From a virus: DNA of 64,000 nucleotides. The stretch is from the IMG/VR virus record IMGVR_UViG_3300028177_000003, positions 25,530 through 89,529 of that record. The stretch is one strand, 5' to 3'. Of this stretch, positions 56,729 to 63,972 are shown piece after piece (position 1 is the stretch's first letter; each line of letters starts with the position of its first letter). The notes beneath the pieces are model-generated. The model was not told where the DNA came from. It saw only the letters and a program-made list of their open reading frames with translations, and did not search any database. The position numbers were made by a program, and so were the translations under genes.

Positions 56729-57586
56729 CTACCTGTTCCCGGGTAGTCCGGGACCCGGTGCCAGACCTTGAATATGTGCTGTCCGCTTCTTGACGCCCCT
56801 CACCTGAGCGTCGTAACCTGCATGGTACTCGAAGTCGGACATCTTGATAAGACACTTCGGCACGTACTGTCCCCGCTCCTTTGACTCCGGCTCGTGGGGG
56901 TAGCCCAGCGGGTTACACACGCAGACGGCGTCCTTGAGGTAGGTCCACATCCGATCGTGCGTGTGCCCGAACACCCACAGGGGTGGCTGCGCCTCTTCGA
57001 TCAACCGCGTCATGTCGTGGCAGAAGAAGTGGTTCATCGCACCCTCCCTGCGAAAGCGCGGTGCGATGAAAGTGGAGGAAGGCAAGTGGTGCGTAACCAC
57101 GATGTCCGCTTCCCCCGCCTGGGCCTTGAGCATCTCCACGCAGAGAGTGTTCTGCTCGTACACCCAGGGCTCAAAGTCGCGGATCATCCTGTAGTCGTTC
57201 AAGCTGCGTCGGCCCAGAGCCAGCGTGCGGATCTCGGGCTCTGGGAACCAGAGGGTGCCCCCACAAAACTTGAGGCCTGCCACAACCACAGTCTCGTTGT
57301 TGAGCCAGTGAAGGTTCTTGTTCTTGACACAGATGTCCCAGAGCTCTCCGTGGACCTGGGCTGGGGACCGCCCGTAGTACTCATGGTTCCCGGTGACGTA
57401 CACCACCTCTGGGTACTTGCCGCAGAATGCGCTGAGTACCTCCCCCATACGGGAGAGTGTGCAGATGTCTCCTGCCAGGATGAGTACGTCGACGCCCTCA
57501 GGGTCAAGGGCTTCGATCCAGGCGAGGTCCTTGCCTGGGGGAAGGAACTCCAGGTGGAGGTCCGACAGAAGTTGTACCGCAGCCAT
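56729..57586 (-). CDS. Calcineurin-like metallophosphoesterase
   Basis: Canonical metal-binding motifs are present in order: LLSDLHLEF (D-x-H), LILAGDI (GDxx), YVTGNHEYY (GNHE), THHLP (H) and FGHTHD (GHxH). The 285-residue chain is full length. Family members cleave phosphodiesters and phosphomonoesters, including cyclic nucleotides, RNA and protein phosphates. Neighbours are replication genes. A nucleotide-signal or cAMP-type target cannot be excluded. Confidence 0.9.
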   Translation of the reverse strand: MAAVQLLSDLHLEFLPPGKDLAWIEALDPEGVDVLILAGDICTLSRMGEVLSAFCGKYPEVVYVTGNHEYYGRSPAQVHGELWDICVKNKNLHWLNNETVVVAGLKFCGGTLWFPEPEIRTLALGRRSLNDYRMIRDFEPWVYEQNTLCVEMLKAQAGEADIVVTHHLPSSTFIAPRFRREGAMNHFFCHDMTRLIEEAQPPLWVFGHTHDRMWTYLKDAVCVCNPLGYPHEPESKERGQYVPKCLIKMSDFEYHAGYDAQVRGVKKRTAHIQGLAPGPGLPGNR

Positions 57587-57619
57587 TTCGTTCTTCTCTA
57601 CAGTCAGGGACGTTGGGGC

Positions 57620-58018
57620 TCAGCCTGGAGTCCGCTCCATCGCTGCCAGAAAAGCGGCGAGGACAGCTTCGCGATCCACCGCAGCCACGTAGGGCGAACC
57701 GTCCGGGGCGATGCCGGTCTCTACCTCAGCGGTGTCCATCATAGCCGAGATTGCCTCGTCCATCGCCTCGTTGAAGTCCGCCGTGGCTCCGCCTTCGTGG
57801 GCGCGGAGGGTCGCGTAGCCCTTGGGGATGTAGTGCTGGAACCCTGAGAGGTCCGCGCAGTCCAGGGTGGCTCCACAGGTGCTCTGGTAGACAGGGTTCA
57901 CTTGCATATTCCCAGAGGCCAACTCGAACATGGTCTGGGAGACGAAGTTGGCGTCGTCCTGGTCCATCTCGAAGAACTGCTGGGCGCCCGACTTGAAGGT
58001 CGCCTGGTACACTGGCAT
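57620..58018 (-). CDS. Hypothetical protein, 132 aa
   Basis: I choose ATG 58018 (MPVYQATFKSGAQQFFEM) with GAGGAGG upstream. The chain is mixed with a Cys-rich middle (QSTCGATLDCADLSG) and a helical acidic C-terminus (DEAISAMMDTAEVETG). Not recognised. Confidence 0.65.
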   Translation of the reverse strand: MPVYQATFKSGAQQFFEMDQDDANFVSQTMFELASGNMQVNPVYQSTCGATLDCADLSGFQHYIPKGYATLRAHEGGATADFNEAMDEAISAMMDTAEVETGIAPDGSPYVAAVDREAVLAAFLAAMERTPG

Positions 58019-58019
58019 C

Positions 58020-58400
58020 TTAGTCCTCCTCGGTCTGCTTGAGGGCGGTGTCTGCAGTGTCGAAGGCGTACATGTAGTCACCGTCCTCGCTGTCTTTGAT
58101 CTGGTTCAGCGCTCGGCGAAAGATCTTCTCGCGGTAGATGAGCTCCGCCCTCTCAGCGAGCAGTCTCTCCACAGCCTCAGGCGCGGCGTTCATCAAAGCG
58201 AAGGCGGGTCTGGTGATGTCCTCCAGAACAACCCTTCCGACTTCGGGGGCCTCCACTGAGTTGGACTCGTGCGCCGCCTGGATAAGGGCTCGAAGAGCCG
58301 CCACCTCAGCTTCGGACAGAGGGCCTGATTTCTGCCCCTCCGCCGCCAGCGGCAATGCTGCCCCTGGTTCCGCATCAGCGTCTTTGATCTTCCTCAGCAT
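58020..58400 (-). CDS. Hypothetical helical protein, 126 aa
   Basis: ATG 58400 starts MLRKIKDADAEPGAALPL. Mostly helical with an Ala/Glu-rich middle (EAEVAALRALIQAAHESN) and a basic/acidic C-terminal half. It overlaps the next gene by seven bases. Not recognised. Confidence 0.62.
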   Translation of the reverse strand: MLRKIKDADAEPGAALPLAAEGQKSGPLSEAEVAALRALIQAAHESNSVEAPEVGRVVLEDITRPAFALMNAAPEAVERLLAERAELIYREKIFRRALNQIKDSEDGDYMYAFDTADTALKQTEED

Positions 58401-58591
58401 ACTGGCCTCGTTCCGGGAGTGTTGACGTCGCGCCTTTGCTCTTCGCGGAGCCGCTTTTCAGACCACCCCACGCCCTCGAGGTCCAGGACCACGTGGCGCA
58501 AGTCCCTGAGAGCTCCCAGGACGCCCGCTGCCTCTTCCGCAGTGAGAGTCTTGAGTCGCTTGGTGAATTCGAGGATCTCAGCATTGTCCAT
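58394..58591 (-). CDS. Small helical protein, 65 aa
   Basis: I choose ATG 58591 (MDNAEILEFTKRLKTL). Two helices joined by a Gly turn (LTAEEAAGVLGALRDLRHVV) and a basic end. The pattern resembles small DNA- or protein-binding three-helix proteins. Not recognised. Confidence 0.6.
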   Translation of the reverse strand: MDNAEILEFTKRLKTLTAEEAAGVLGALRDLRHVVLDLEGVGWSEKRLREEQRRDVNTPGTRPVC

Positions 58592-58592
58592 T

Positions 58593-58958
58593 TCAGGAGC
58601 TCCAGTGTCGTTCAAGAGCGGCAAAACCGCTGGTAAGCTCACGCTTCGCTGCGGGGTTGGCCGTCTGGGCGTGAAGCACTACTCTGGGCAGACCACTTTC
58701 GTGCACCAGCATCTCGAACCAGGTGAAGGCGTGTCGACCCTCGAGACCCTCTTCCGTGTCCCCCAGATCGTTGTCGAAAAAGAGGGCGGTGAGCTCCTTC
58801 TCGGGGTCGGACACCGTGTTGGTCACGGCATCCTGGAACTCGTGGTAGGTCTTCACCCAGACGACGGAATCGGCCTGGGGCGCGTAGAGCCTTACAACCT
58901 CCCGGAAATATCCCGATGTTGGGTCTCGCAAGTCATCGAGCCACACAGCAATCCGCAT
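58593..58958 (-). CDS. Cyclic-phosphate processing receiver-like protein
   Basis: The order IAVWLDDLRDP, ALFFDNDLGDTEEG and LPRVVLHAQTANPAAK matches the receiver-like fold (cREC) that has two Asp clusters and a HxxxNP segment in place of a phosphoacceptor Asp. Such domains are linked by genome context to processing of cyclic phosphate ends. The 121-residue protein is a stand-alone domain. No ligase or kinase partner is adjacent. If the call is right it could help repair cleaved RNA. Confidence 0.62.
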   Translation of the reverse strand: MRIAVWLDDLRDPTSGYFREVVRLYAPQADSVVWVKTYHEFQDAVTNTVSDPEKELTALFFDNDLGDTEEGLEGRHAFTWFEMLVHESGLPRVVLHAQTANPAAKRELTSGFAALERHWSS

Positions 58959-59004
58959 GTCCGATGTTACCCTGCAGGGAAGGTCGGGGCCCCCTCAGTG
59001 TTGC

Positions 59005-60756
59005 TCATAGCTCGAAGTCTACTGTCCGAAGCTCGTCCTTCACAAGAGGGGTGTCCCGGGGGGCCGGGATCTTGATGTCAAGGGGGTTGTGCCGAGCGAC
59101 GGCAGGCGAGGTCTTGGTCTTCGCAGGCGAGGTCTTCTTGGCGGGAGCCTTCCGAGTCTTCTTTGCGATGAACTTGCCAGGCATCGTCTTGCGGGCGTCG
59201 GCGACCATCGCATCGAAGAGGTCCTTGGTCGGGGACCCCGCCGCGTAGATCACGTCCTCGCCCTTCTCCCCCTTGATACGCTCTCCGAGAACCTTCTCCA
59301 GTAGCTTCCGCTTTCGCTGGTAGACGGCCTGAACCTTCTCGTCGATCGTGTCGCGGCAGATGAGGTGGATGGCGTAGACCCGGTCGTGGTCGGAACCGAT
59401 ACGGATCATCCGACCGAGGATCTGGAGGTAGTCTCCGGCGGACCAGGGAGTGTCGTAGAAGACCAGCGCCTTCGCTGCCTGGAGGTTGATGGCATCGCCG
59501 CCCGCCATCGTGATAAAGATCACCTTGACGGGGTTGTTCGGGTCCTGGAATGCGTTCATCGCCGCCCGGCGCTGCTGCTCGTTCTCGTCGCCGGTGACCC
59601 GAGCGCACTTGACCTTGAGCTTCTCCAGCACGGGAACAGCAAAGTCCACCATAGCTCGGAACCGGGTGAACACAATCACCTTCTCGCCGTCCAGATCGCC
59701 GTCGTTGGTGACCAAATCGATGAGCGCGTTCAGCTTCTCAGACTCGTAGTCCGGAAACTCGATCAGAGCAGGGTGGTTGACGATCTCCTGGCAGTAGATC
59801 AAAGCTGTGAGATGGGAGACTTCCCTGTCCTCTCCGTCGCCGTGCTCCAGGAGTCCAGACAGGGCCTCCTGGTACTTCTCGTGCTGGAACTTCGTGAGAC
59901 CAACGGTGACATCCCGGGTCACCAGGACAGGGAGGTCCTTTGCCACGGCGTGCTTAGGACGACCCAGGTAGAACGGGTCAATCTCCTCTCGGAACCGCTC
60001 GATGTCGGCGTCCCGGTAGCCCACAATGACAGGCACCTTGCGGTTCCGGCCGATGTTCTGCATCTGGACCATGCAGTAGTTGTTCATGAAGGTGTTCGGC
60101 GTCACCCGGAACAGATCCGGGACGACTACCCTGTAGACACCGTAGCCCTCCATAAGGTTGTTCTTGATGAGGGTGGCTGTCAGCCCCCAGCACCGCTGAG
60201 CCTTCGCGCTGAAGAACTTGCAGATCTTGTGGACCCGAGTCGACGGGTTCTTGAAGACCGTAGCCTCGTCGCAGATGAGGATGTAGTCTTCCCAGTGCTG
60301 GAGCGTCTTGAAGTCGTTGCAAGCAGAGCTGTAGCCCTGGATAAGGACCGTGGGGCCGGTGCTCTCCTCCCACTGCTTCTGAAGAGCCAGCCTTTGCTTG
60401 GGGTCTCCTACGCAGAGGATGATGTTGGCGCCCTGGGTGAACCTCTTGAACTCGTCCGCCCACTGAGGGACCGAACTCTTCTTGGTTAGAACCACCGCCT
60501 TCGCCTCGGGGTCCTTGCGCCAGATCATGCAGAGGGCCGCGATGGTCTCCACCGTCTTGCCCAGGCCAGTGTCATCCCCGACGATGAACCTGTTCATCGC
60601 GAGCAGGTGCACGACCATCTGGCGCTGGTACATGCGCAGGTCCAGCGGGATCTCTGTCCCGTCCCGCTTTGCGATTGTGTCCCGCAGGTTCGGGGCTGGG
60701 GGGAGGACGATGTCCTCCTTCACCCGCACGATCTTCAGCTTTTCATGGATGCTCAA
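59005..60756 (-). CDS. SNF2-type superfamily 2 helicase
   Basis: Motifs in order are: I GDDTGLGKTVET, Ia VVLTKKSSVPQW, II LICDEAT, III GLTATLI, then IV-VI in the C-terminal half (VIVFTRFRAMVDF, VIFITMAGGDAINLQAA, DTPWSAGDYLQILGRMIRIG). This is the Swi2/Snf2 family layout of phage UvsW and host HepA-like proteins. UvsW-like enzymes remodel replication forks and R-loops. The C-terminal tail is Lys/Ala/Pro-rich and may bind DNA. TTG 60756 is the likely start. Confidence 0.9.
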   Translation of the reverse strand: MSIHEKLKIVRVKEDIVLPPAPNLRDTIAKRDGTEIPLDLRMYQRQMVVHLLAMNRFIVGDDTGLGKTVETIAALCMIWRKDPEAKAVVLTKKSSVPQWADEFKRFTQGANIILCVGDPKQRLALQKQWEESTGPTVLIQGYSSACNDFKTLQHWEDYILICDEATVFKNPSTRVHKICKFFSAKAQRCWGLTATLIKNNLMEGYGVYRVVVPDLFRVTPNTFMNNYCMVQMQNIGRNRKVPVIVGYRDADIERFREEIDPFYLGRPKHAVAKDLPVLVTRDVTVGLTKFQHEKYQEALSGLLEHGDGEDREVSHLTALIYCQEIVNHPALIEFPDYESEKLNALIDLVTNDGDLDGEKVIVFTRFRAMVDFAVPVLEKLKVKCARVTGDENEQQRRAAMNAFQDPNNPVKVIFITMAGGDAINLQAAKALVFYDTPWSAGDYLQILGRMIRIGSDHDRVYAIHLICRDTIDEKVQAVYQRKRKLLEKVLGERIKGEKGEDVIYAAGSPTKDLFDAMVADARKTMPGKFIAKKTRKAPAKKTSPAKTKTSPAVARHNPLDIKIPAPRDTPLVKDELRTVDFEL

Positions 60757-60806
60757 ACCGTGCCACCTCTGGGGCGCTTACCGTGTTGCTGCCCCCATAC
60801 GCCCCT

Positions 60807-61460
60807 CTACTGAGTAACCCAGTCTATGAACAGCGGGAACACCTTCTCACTCGCAGGGGAGAACCCGACCGAATCCATCTTCCAGCCGCGCTCCAGGTCC
60901 CCCTTGAACATCTGCTCCGCCTCTCGCAGTGAACAGGGCTCCTTGTAGACCGTGTCGCAAAGAGGCATGATCTCAGCAGCCCTGGCGGCAGCGACCTGAA
61001 CGTAGGTCTTCCACATGCTGAGCGCGATGTCTTTCTTGAAGAGCGCCGCGTAGCTCTTCAGAGCCTTCAAGGTCGCCTCTTCCGTGTCCGGCTGGGCGCC
61101 GACCGATCCTCCGGGTACATCTTGTACCGCGAGCGGATAGTACTGAGACACTACCCGAGCCATCTTCAAGAGCTCCACTTCCTCCTTGCTGAGTCCGCGA
61201 GGCCACCGTGAGGGGGACTGCATCAGCAAGACGTACATGAGCCACTTGCGATCAGTCAGGGGAGGCATGAGGCCGAACACCTTGCCTCGCACCGCCTTGT
61301 CGATAAGACGACTCCAGGGTCTTGCGGCCCTGGCCCAGGCATCCTGGATGTCCGCAGCACCTTCCTGCACCACAGTGAAGATGCAATCCCCGTAGCGAGC
61401 GCAAGCCAAAGCGTGATCACTCTGGCTATCGAACCAATCGGAGTCCAGGGGGTGGCTCAT
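60807..61460 (-). CDS. Hypothetical protein, 217 aa
   Basis: ATG 61460 overlaps the stop of the gene at 61457. Helical, with aromatic residues (DWFDSQSDHALACARYGD) and a stretch (KKDIALSMWKTYVQVAAARA) that may form a long helix. The C-terminal end (KVFPLFIDWVTQ) is hydrophobic. Not recognised. Confidence 0.65.
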   Translation of the reverse strand: MSHPLDSDWFDSQSDHALACARYGDCIFTVVQEGAADIQDAWARAARPWSRLIDKAVRGKVFGLMPPLTDRKWLMYVLLMQSPSRWPRGLSKEEVELLKMARVVSQYYPLAVQDVPGGSVGAQPDTEEATLKALKSYAALFKKDIALSMWKTYVQVAAARAAEIMPLCDTVYKEPCSLREAEQMFKGDLERGWKMDSVGFSPASEKVFPLFIDWVTQ

Positions 61461-62272
61461 TGCTCATGTCCTCCAAAGAGTAGGATCAACCGGCCAGGCC
61501 CGTCTACAGACACGGCGAGTCCGGTGTGTGTCCGAGAGGCTTGCACCTTCCCCGAACAGAAGGGCTCCACGTTGTACGCAGAACTCTTCATAGTGAAGTA
61601 GCCTGTCTGAGGCCCTGCTGCTGCGCGCTGGGGAAGTGTCTTCATCTGCGCCAGAGCTCCCACGAGCTCCTGCGAAGAAACTCCACCCAGGCCCAGGGCT
61701 CTAAGAGAAGAAAGCGTGCGCTCACCCAAGAGGCCGTCTACGGGCCCGCAGTGGATGCCCAGACGGTGCAGATGCATCTGAATGGTGCGCTCCGTCAACC
61801 GGGGGCCTGCCCAGAGACCCGCAGCGCACTGAGCCGCCGCGCACATAGAGGGCCATGCAAGCTCGCCTCTGCCCTCTCCTTGTAGGAAGTCCCCCACGAC
61901 CGCCCAGGGGCCCAGGAAGTGGAACACGTTGTCCAGAGCGCCCTGCACAGGGTAGCGAGACCACGGTAGGAACCCGAGGGGGATAACCAGACTCCACAGC
62001 AGCGCGAGCTCCTGCTCCTTGCTTACAGGATCGCCTTTGACTTCGAGACCCAGGTAGATCTCACGTCCGGTCGGTCGCATAGAGAAGTCCGCCGAGAGGC
62101 CAAGGGGTCCGGGGTCCTCTTCTACGCCCTTCCAGGTAGCCTGAGCGTGCTTCACTCCCCGGTACTTGATGCGCACGTTGCCGAGCTCAGCCCCCGCTCT
62201 TTCGAGGAGGCGCAAGGCTTCTGCGGTGTCTGGGGTGACGACCGTCGAGCGGTATGCAACAAGCTGGGACAC
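61457..62272 (-). CDS. Hypothetical protein with peptidoglycan-binding-like segment, 271 aa
   Basis: Residues about 165-200 (RTIQMHLHRLGIHCGPVDG with GERTLSSLRALGL) follow the PG_binding_1 pattern also seen in the endolysin, that is Q-xx-L-xx-LG-x6-DG-xxG-xxT-xx-x. The N-terminal region is strand-rich. The final residues are Gly-rich. No catalytic lysin motif is seen. It could be a virion peptidoglycan-binding or tail-associated protein. GTG 62272 start. Confidence 0.62.
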   Translation of the reverse strand: MSQLVAYRSTVVTPDTAEALRLLERAGAELGNVRIKYRGVKHAQATWKGVEEDPGPLGLSADFSMRPTGREIYLGLEVKGDPVSKEQELALLWSLVIPLGFLPWSRYPVQGALDNVFHFLGPWAVVGDFLQGEGRGELAWPSMCAAAQCAAGLWAGPRLTERTIQMHLHRLGIHCGPVDGLLGERTLSSLRALGLGGVSSQELVGALAQMKTLPQRAAAGPQTGYFTMKSSAYNVEPFCSGKVQASRTHTGLAVSVDGPGRLILLFGGHEQ

Positions 62273-62317
62273 GGGTGACTCCGAACGTGTGGGCGCATAG
62301 GCACAATACCGTCTCGG

Positions 62318-62344
62318 GGTTCCCCGAGCCAGACATAGACGTAA
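62318..62344 (+). promoter_or_regulatory. P1-type promoter on the plus strand
   Basis: GGTTCCC, 13 nt, GACGTAA on the plus strand, 20 bases before ATG 62365, with GAGGAGG between. Confidence 0.8.
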
Positions 62345-62364
62345 TGCTTGAGGAGGACTATACC

Positions 62365-62688
62365 ATGAAGGCAGAAGAAATCCTGGGGGTGAACAACATG
62401 CTTCAGGCGGCTGAAGGCTCGCTCCAGCGACCGAACTGGACTCGCCGGGACGGTCAGTGGAACTGGGACGACGACCTCGCGGATGAGGAGACCTTTGTTC
62501 AGGTCCGACATGGCTACCGACTCAAGAGGAGCGGGTGGCAGCAACCCTACGCTCGGTTCCTCACGGTCAAGGGCAAAGTCACCGAGGGCATCCCCGACAT
62601 CCACGCGGCCACCGTCTGGGACTGCATGATCGCCGCCGAACTCTGGCTCAAGGAACAGGGCGTCCGCGTGCCTGTCTTGGAGGACTGA
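62365..62688 (+). CDS. Hypothetical protein, 107 aa
   Basis: ATG 62365 has GAGGAGG nine to fifteen bases upstream. The product starts MKAEEILGVNNMLQAAEG and has Trp-rich polar segments (NWTRRDGQWNWDDDL). It is mixed alpha/beta with a C-terminal helix (CMIAAELWLKEQG). Not recognised. A P1 promoter drives it. Confidence 0.68.
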   Translation: MKAEEILGVNNMLQAAEGSLQRPNWTRRDGQWNWDDDLADEETFVQVRHGYRLKRSGWQQPYARFLTVKGKVTEGIPDIHAATVWDCMIAAELWLKEQGVRVPVLED

Positions 62689-62736
62689 CATGTCCCTGAA
62701 GACCGTAGACCTGACATGTCCCTGAAGACCGTAGAC
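62685..62736 (+). repeat. Tandem 26-bp duplication over a start codon
   Basis: The 26-base unit beginning CTGACATGTCCCTGAAG occurs twice back to back. The first copy carries an ATG at 62690 with the GGAGG ribosome site but shifts the frame to a 11-codon peptide, and the second copy carries the start of the next gene. Confidence 0.85.
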
Positions 62737-63222
62737 CTGCGGGGTCTCTCCCGTGACTCCGACCGCATCCGGACGGAAGTCAAGTTCGATTCCTACTCCC
62801 ACAGTCGCCAGTTCGAAGACAGGCAGCCCTGGCTGGTGCTGGGGTCGACCAACCTGGACCGGACCGGACCCACGTGGACCCTGAAGTCCTACCTGGCCGA
62901 GGGCATCACCGACCAGGAGCACGACTCCGCCTTCTGCCTGCACCTGGGGCTGGTCGGCGTGGAGTTCAAGCACACCTGGTACGGCACGTCCTTCTGGACC
63001 GCCTGGATTTCCAGCGACATCAACAACTTCAAGGTCGCTCCGGCCAACTACCAGGAGATCCTGGACAAGTACGGCGAGCCCTGCGACCACTGCACAGGCG
63101 AGGACGCGCATCCCATGGTCCCCGGTGACCTGTGGACGCCGCCGGAGAACAAGAAGTTCTTCGAGTGGGCCCGTGGTGCCCAGGTCGAGATCACCATCGG
63201 ACCGACACACCCGGACGACTAA
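62716..63222 (+). CDS. Hypothetical protein, 168 aa
   Basis: The long frame starts at ATG 62716 in the second copy of the 26-bp duplication (MSLKTVDLRGLSRDSDRI). Polar mixed chain with a beta-rich middle (LVLGSTNLDRTGPTWTLKSY) and a CDHCTGEDAH segment that could bind zinc. The good ribosome site lies before the duplicate ATG at 62690, so translation may depend on coupling or on the longer path. It is convergent with the minus gene ending at 63219. Confidence 0.68.
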   Translation: MSLKTVDLRGLSRDSDRIRTEVKFDSYSHSRQFEDRQPWLVLGSTNLDRTGPTWTLKSYLAEGITDQEHDSAFCLHLGLVGVEFKHTWYGTSFWTAWISSDINNFKVAPANYQEILDKYGEPCDHCTGEDAHPMVPGDLWTPPENKKFFEWARGAQVEITIGPTHPDD

Positions 63223-63407
63223 TCTGACCGGCGGAGAGCGAAGTCCACGTCCTCCAGGGCTCCGACCAGCACGTCGAAGTAGTTGCTGACGCCGGTGCTT
63301 CGCCCGTCTGCGTCTTCCTTCAGCTTCCAGATGAATGCCTCATTGGGAGGCACCTCTGGAAACTCCCCCCGCTCCTCGTCCCAGTCCGGCGGAGTGAAGC
63401 GATCCAT
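63219..63407 (-). CDS. C-terminal partner of module-tagged protein 3, 62 aa from ATG
   Basis: From ATG 63407 the product starts MDRFTPPDWDEERGEFP. Upstream of that ATG the same frame remains open and helical (FSEQSRKFVEGLQEAMDRF) back into the tag gene at 63445-63591, one base out of frame with it. So this is probably the downstream part of the tag gene joined by a +1 shift. As a separate gene it has CCAGGAGGCC as ribosome site. Confidence 0.55.
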   Translation of the reverse strand: MDRFTPPDWDEERGEFPEVPPNEAFIWKLKEDADGRSTGVSNYFDVLVGALEDVDFALRRSD

Positions 63408-63444
63408 GGCCTCCTGGAGACCCTCTACGAACTTCCGGGACTGT

Positions 63445-63591
63445 TCAGAGAACCGATCCCAGTCCCTTCGGGGTGGGGCCAGCCTTCTTCAGGCCAGCCA
63501 GGATCGCCTTCCTCTCCTCTGAGCCCTTCTCCATGGAGTGGGCCAGCTTGATGAGGCTGGAGCGATCTGAGGCAGTGAGAGTCTTAGGCAT
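63445..63591 (-). CDS. Module-tagged protein 3, short frame of 48 aa
   Basis: ATG 63591 (MPKTLTASDRSSLIKLAH) repeats the 36-residue module of the genes at 20330 and 20989, then reads AGPTPKGLGSVL and stops. The +1 frame continues into the gene at 63219 as DWDRFSEQSRKFVEG. A join in the CCCACCCCGAAGGG stretch, or at the CTC TGA A stop, would give a product of about 123 residues. Otherwise a free 48-residue module is made. Confidence 0.6.
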   Translation of the reverse strand: MPKTLTASDRSSLIKLAHSMEKGSEERKAILAGLKKAGPTPKGLGSVL

Positions 63592-63633
63592 CGGGGAGAC
63601 TCCGTAGAAGGTAGAGCTATTGCGAGATAGCAG
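63484..63633 (-). repeat. Dispersed cassette, copy 3: leader plus 36 codons
   Basis: Nearly identical to copy 1 in both leader (CTGCTATC, CTACCTTCTACGGAG) and 36 codons, in inverted orientation 43 kb away. Confidence 0.8.
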
Positions 63634-63645
63634 AGCTACCGTAGG

Positions 63646-63843
63646 TCACGAGGGAGCATCCTCGGCGGAAGACTTTAGGCGCTCCTCCAGAATGGCATTG
63701 ATGGCTGCAGCAGCCGCTACCGATGCAAGTTCCTCATCCCCGTAGAGCGCGAGGTACTCGTCGTAGAATAGCGAAATCAGCTCCCCTAAAGAGGGGAGCT
63801 GGGGCGGTTCTTCCTCGGGGTCGTCTTCCCTACCGTCAGCCAC
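63646..63843 (-). CDS. Small acidic protein, 65 aa
   Basis: GTG 63843 starts MADGREDDPEEEPPQLPS. The middle (GELISLFYDEYLALYGDEEL) is helical and acidic, followed by an Ala-rich helix. No close ribosome site of the GGAGG type. Acidic helical composition recalls DNA-mimic or anti-restriction peptides, by composition only. Not recognised. Confidence 0.58.
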   Translation of the reverse strand: MADGREDDPEEEPPQLPSLGELISLFYDEYLALYGDEELASVAAAAAINAILEERLKSSAEDAPS

Positions 63844-63921
63844 TATGCAGAATACTCTTTGTAGAAGACAGAGCTACCGAGGGATAGTGGGGATACCGCG
63901 TCAAATAAACCGCAAGGAGAG

Positions 63922-63948
63922 GGTTCCCTGCATCCGCTTTCGACGTAA
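63922..63948 (+). promoter_or_regulatory. P1-type promoter on the plus strand
   Basis: GGTTCCC, 13 nt, GACGTAA on the plus strand, with a GAAGGGAGGTG ribosome site and ATG at 63973. Confidence 0.8.
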
Positions 63949-63972
63949 CTCTTTCGAAGGGAGGTGAGAGTC

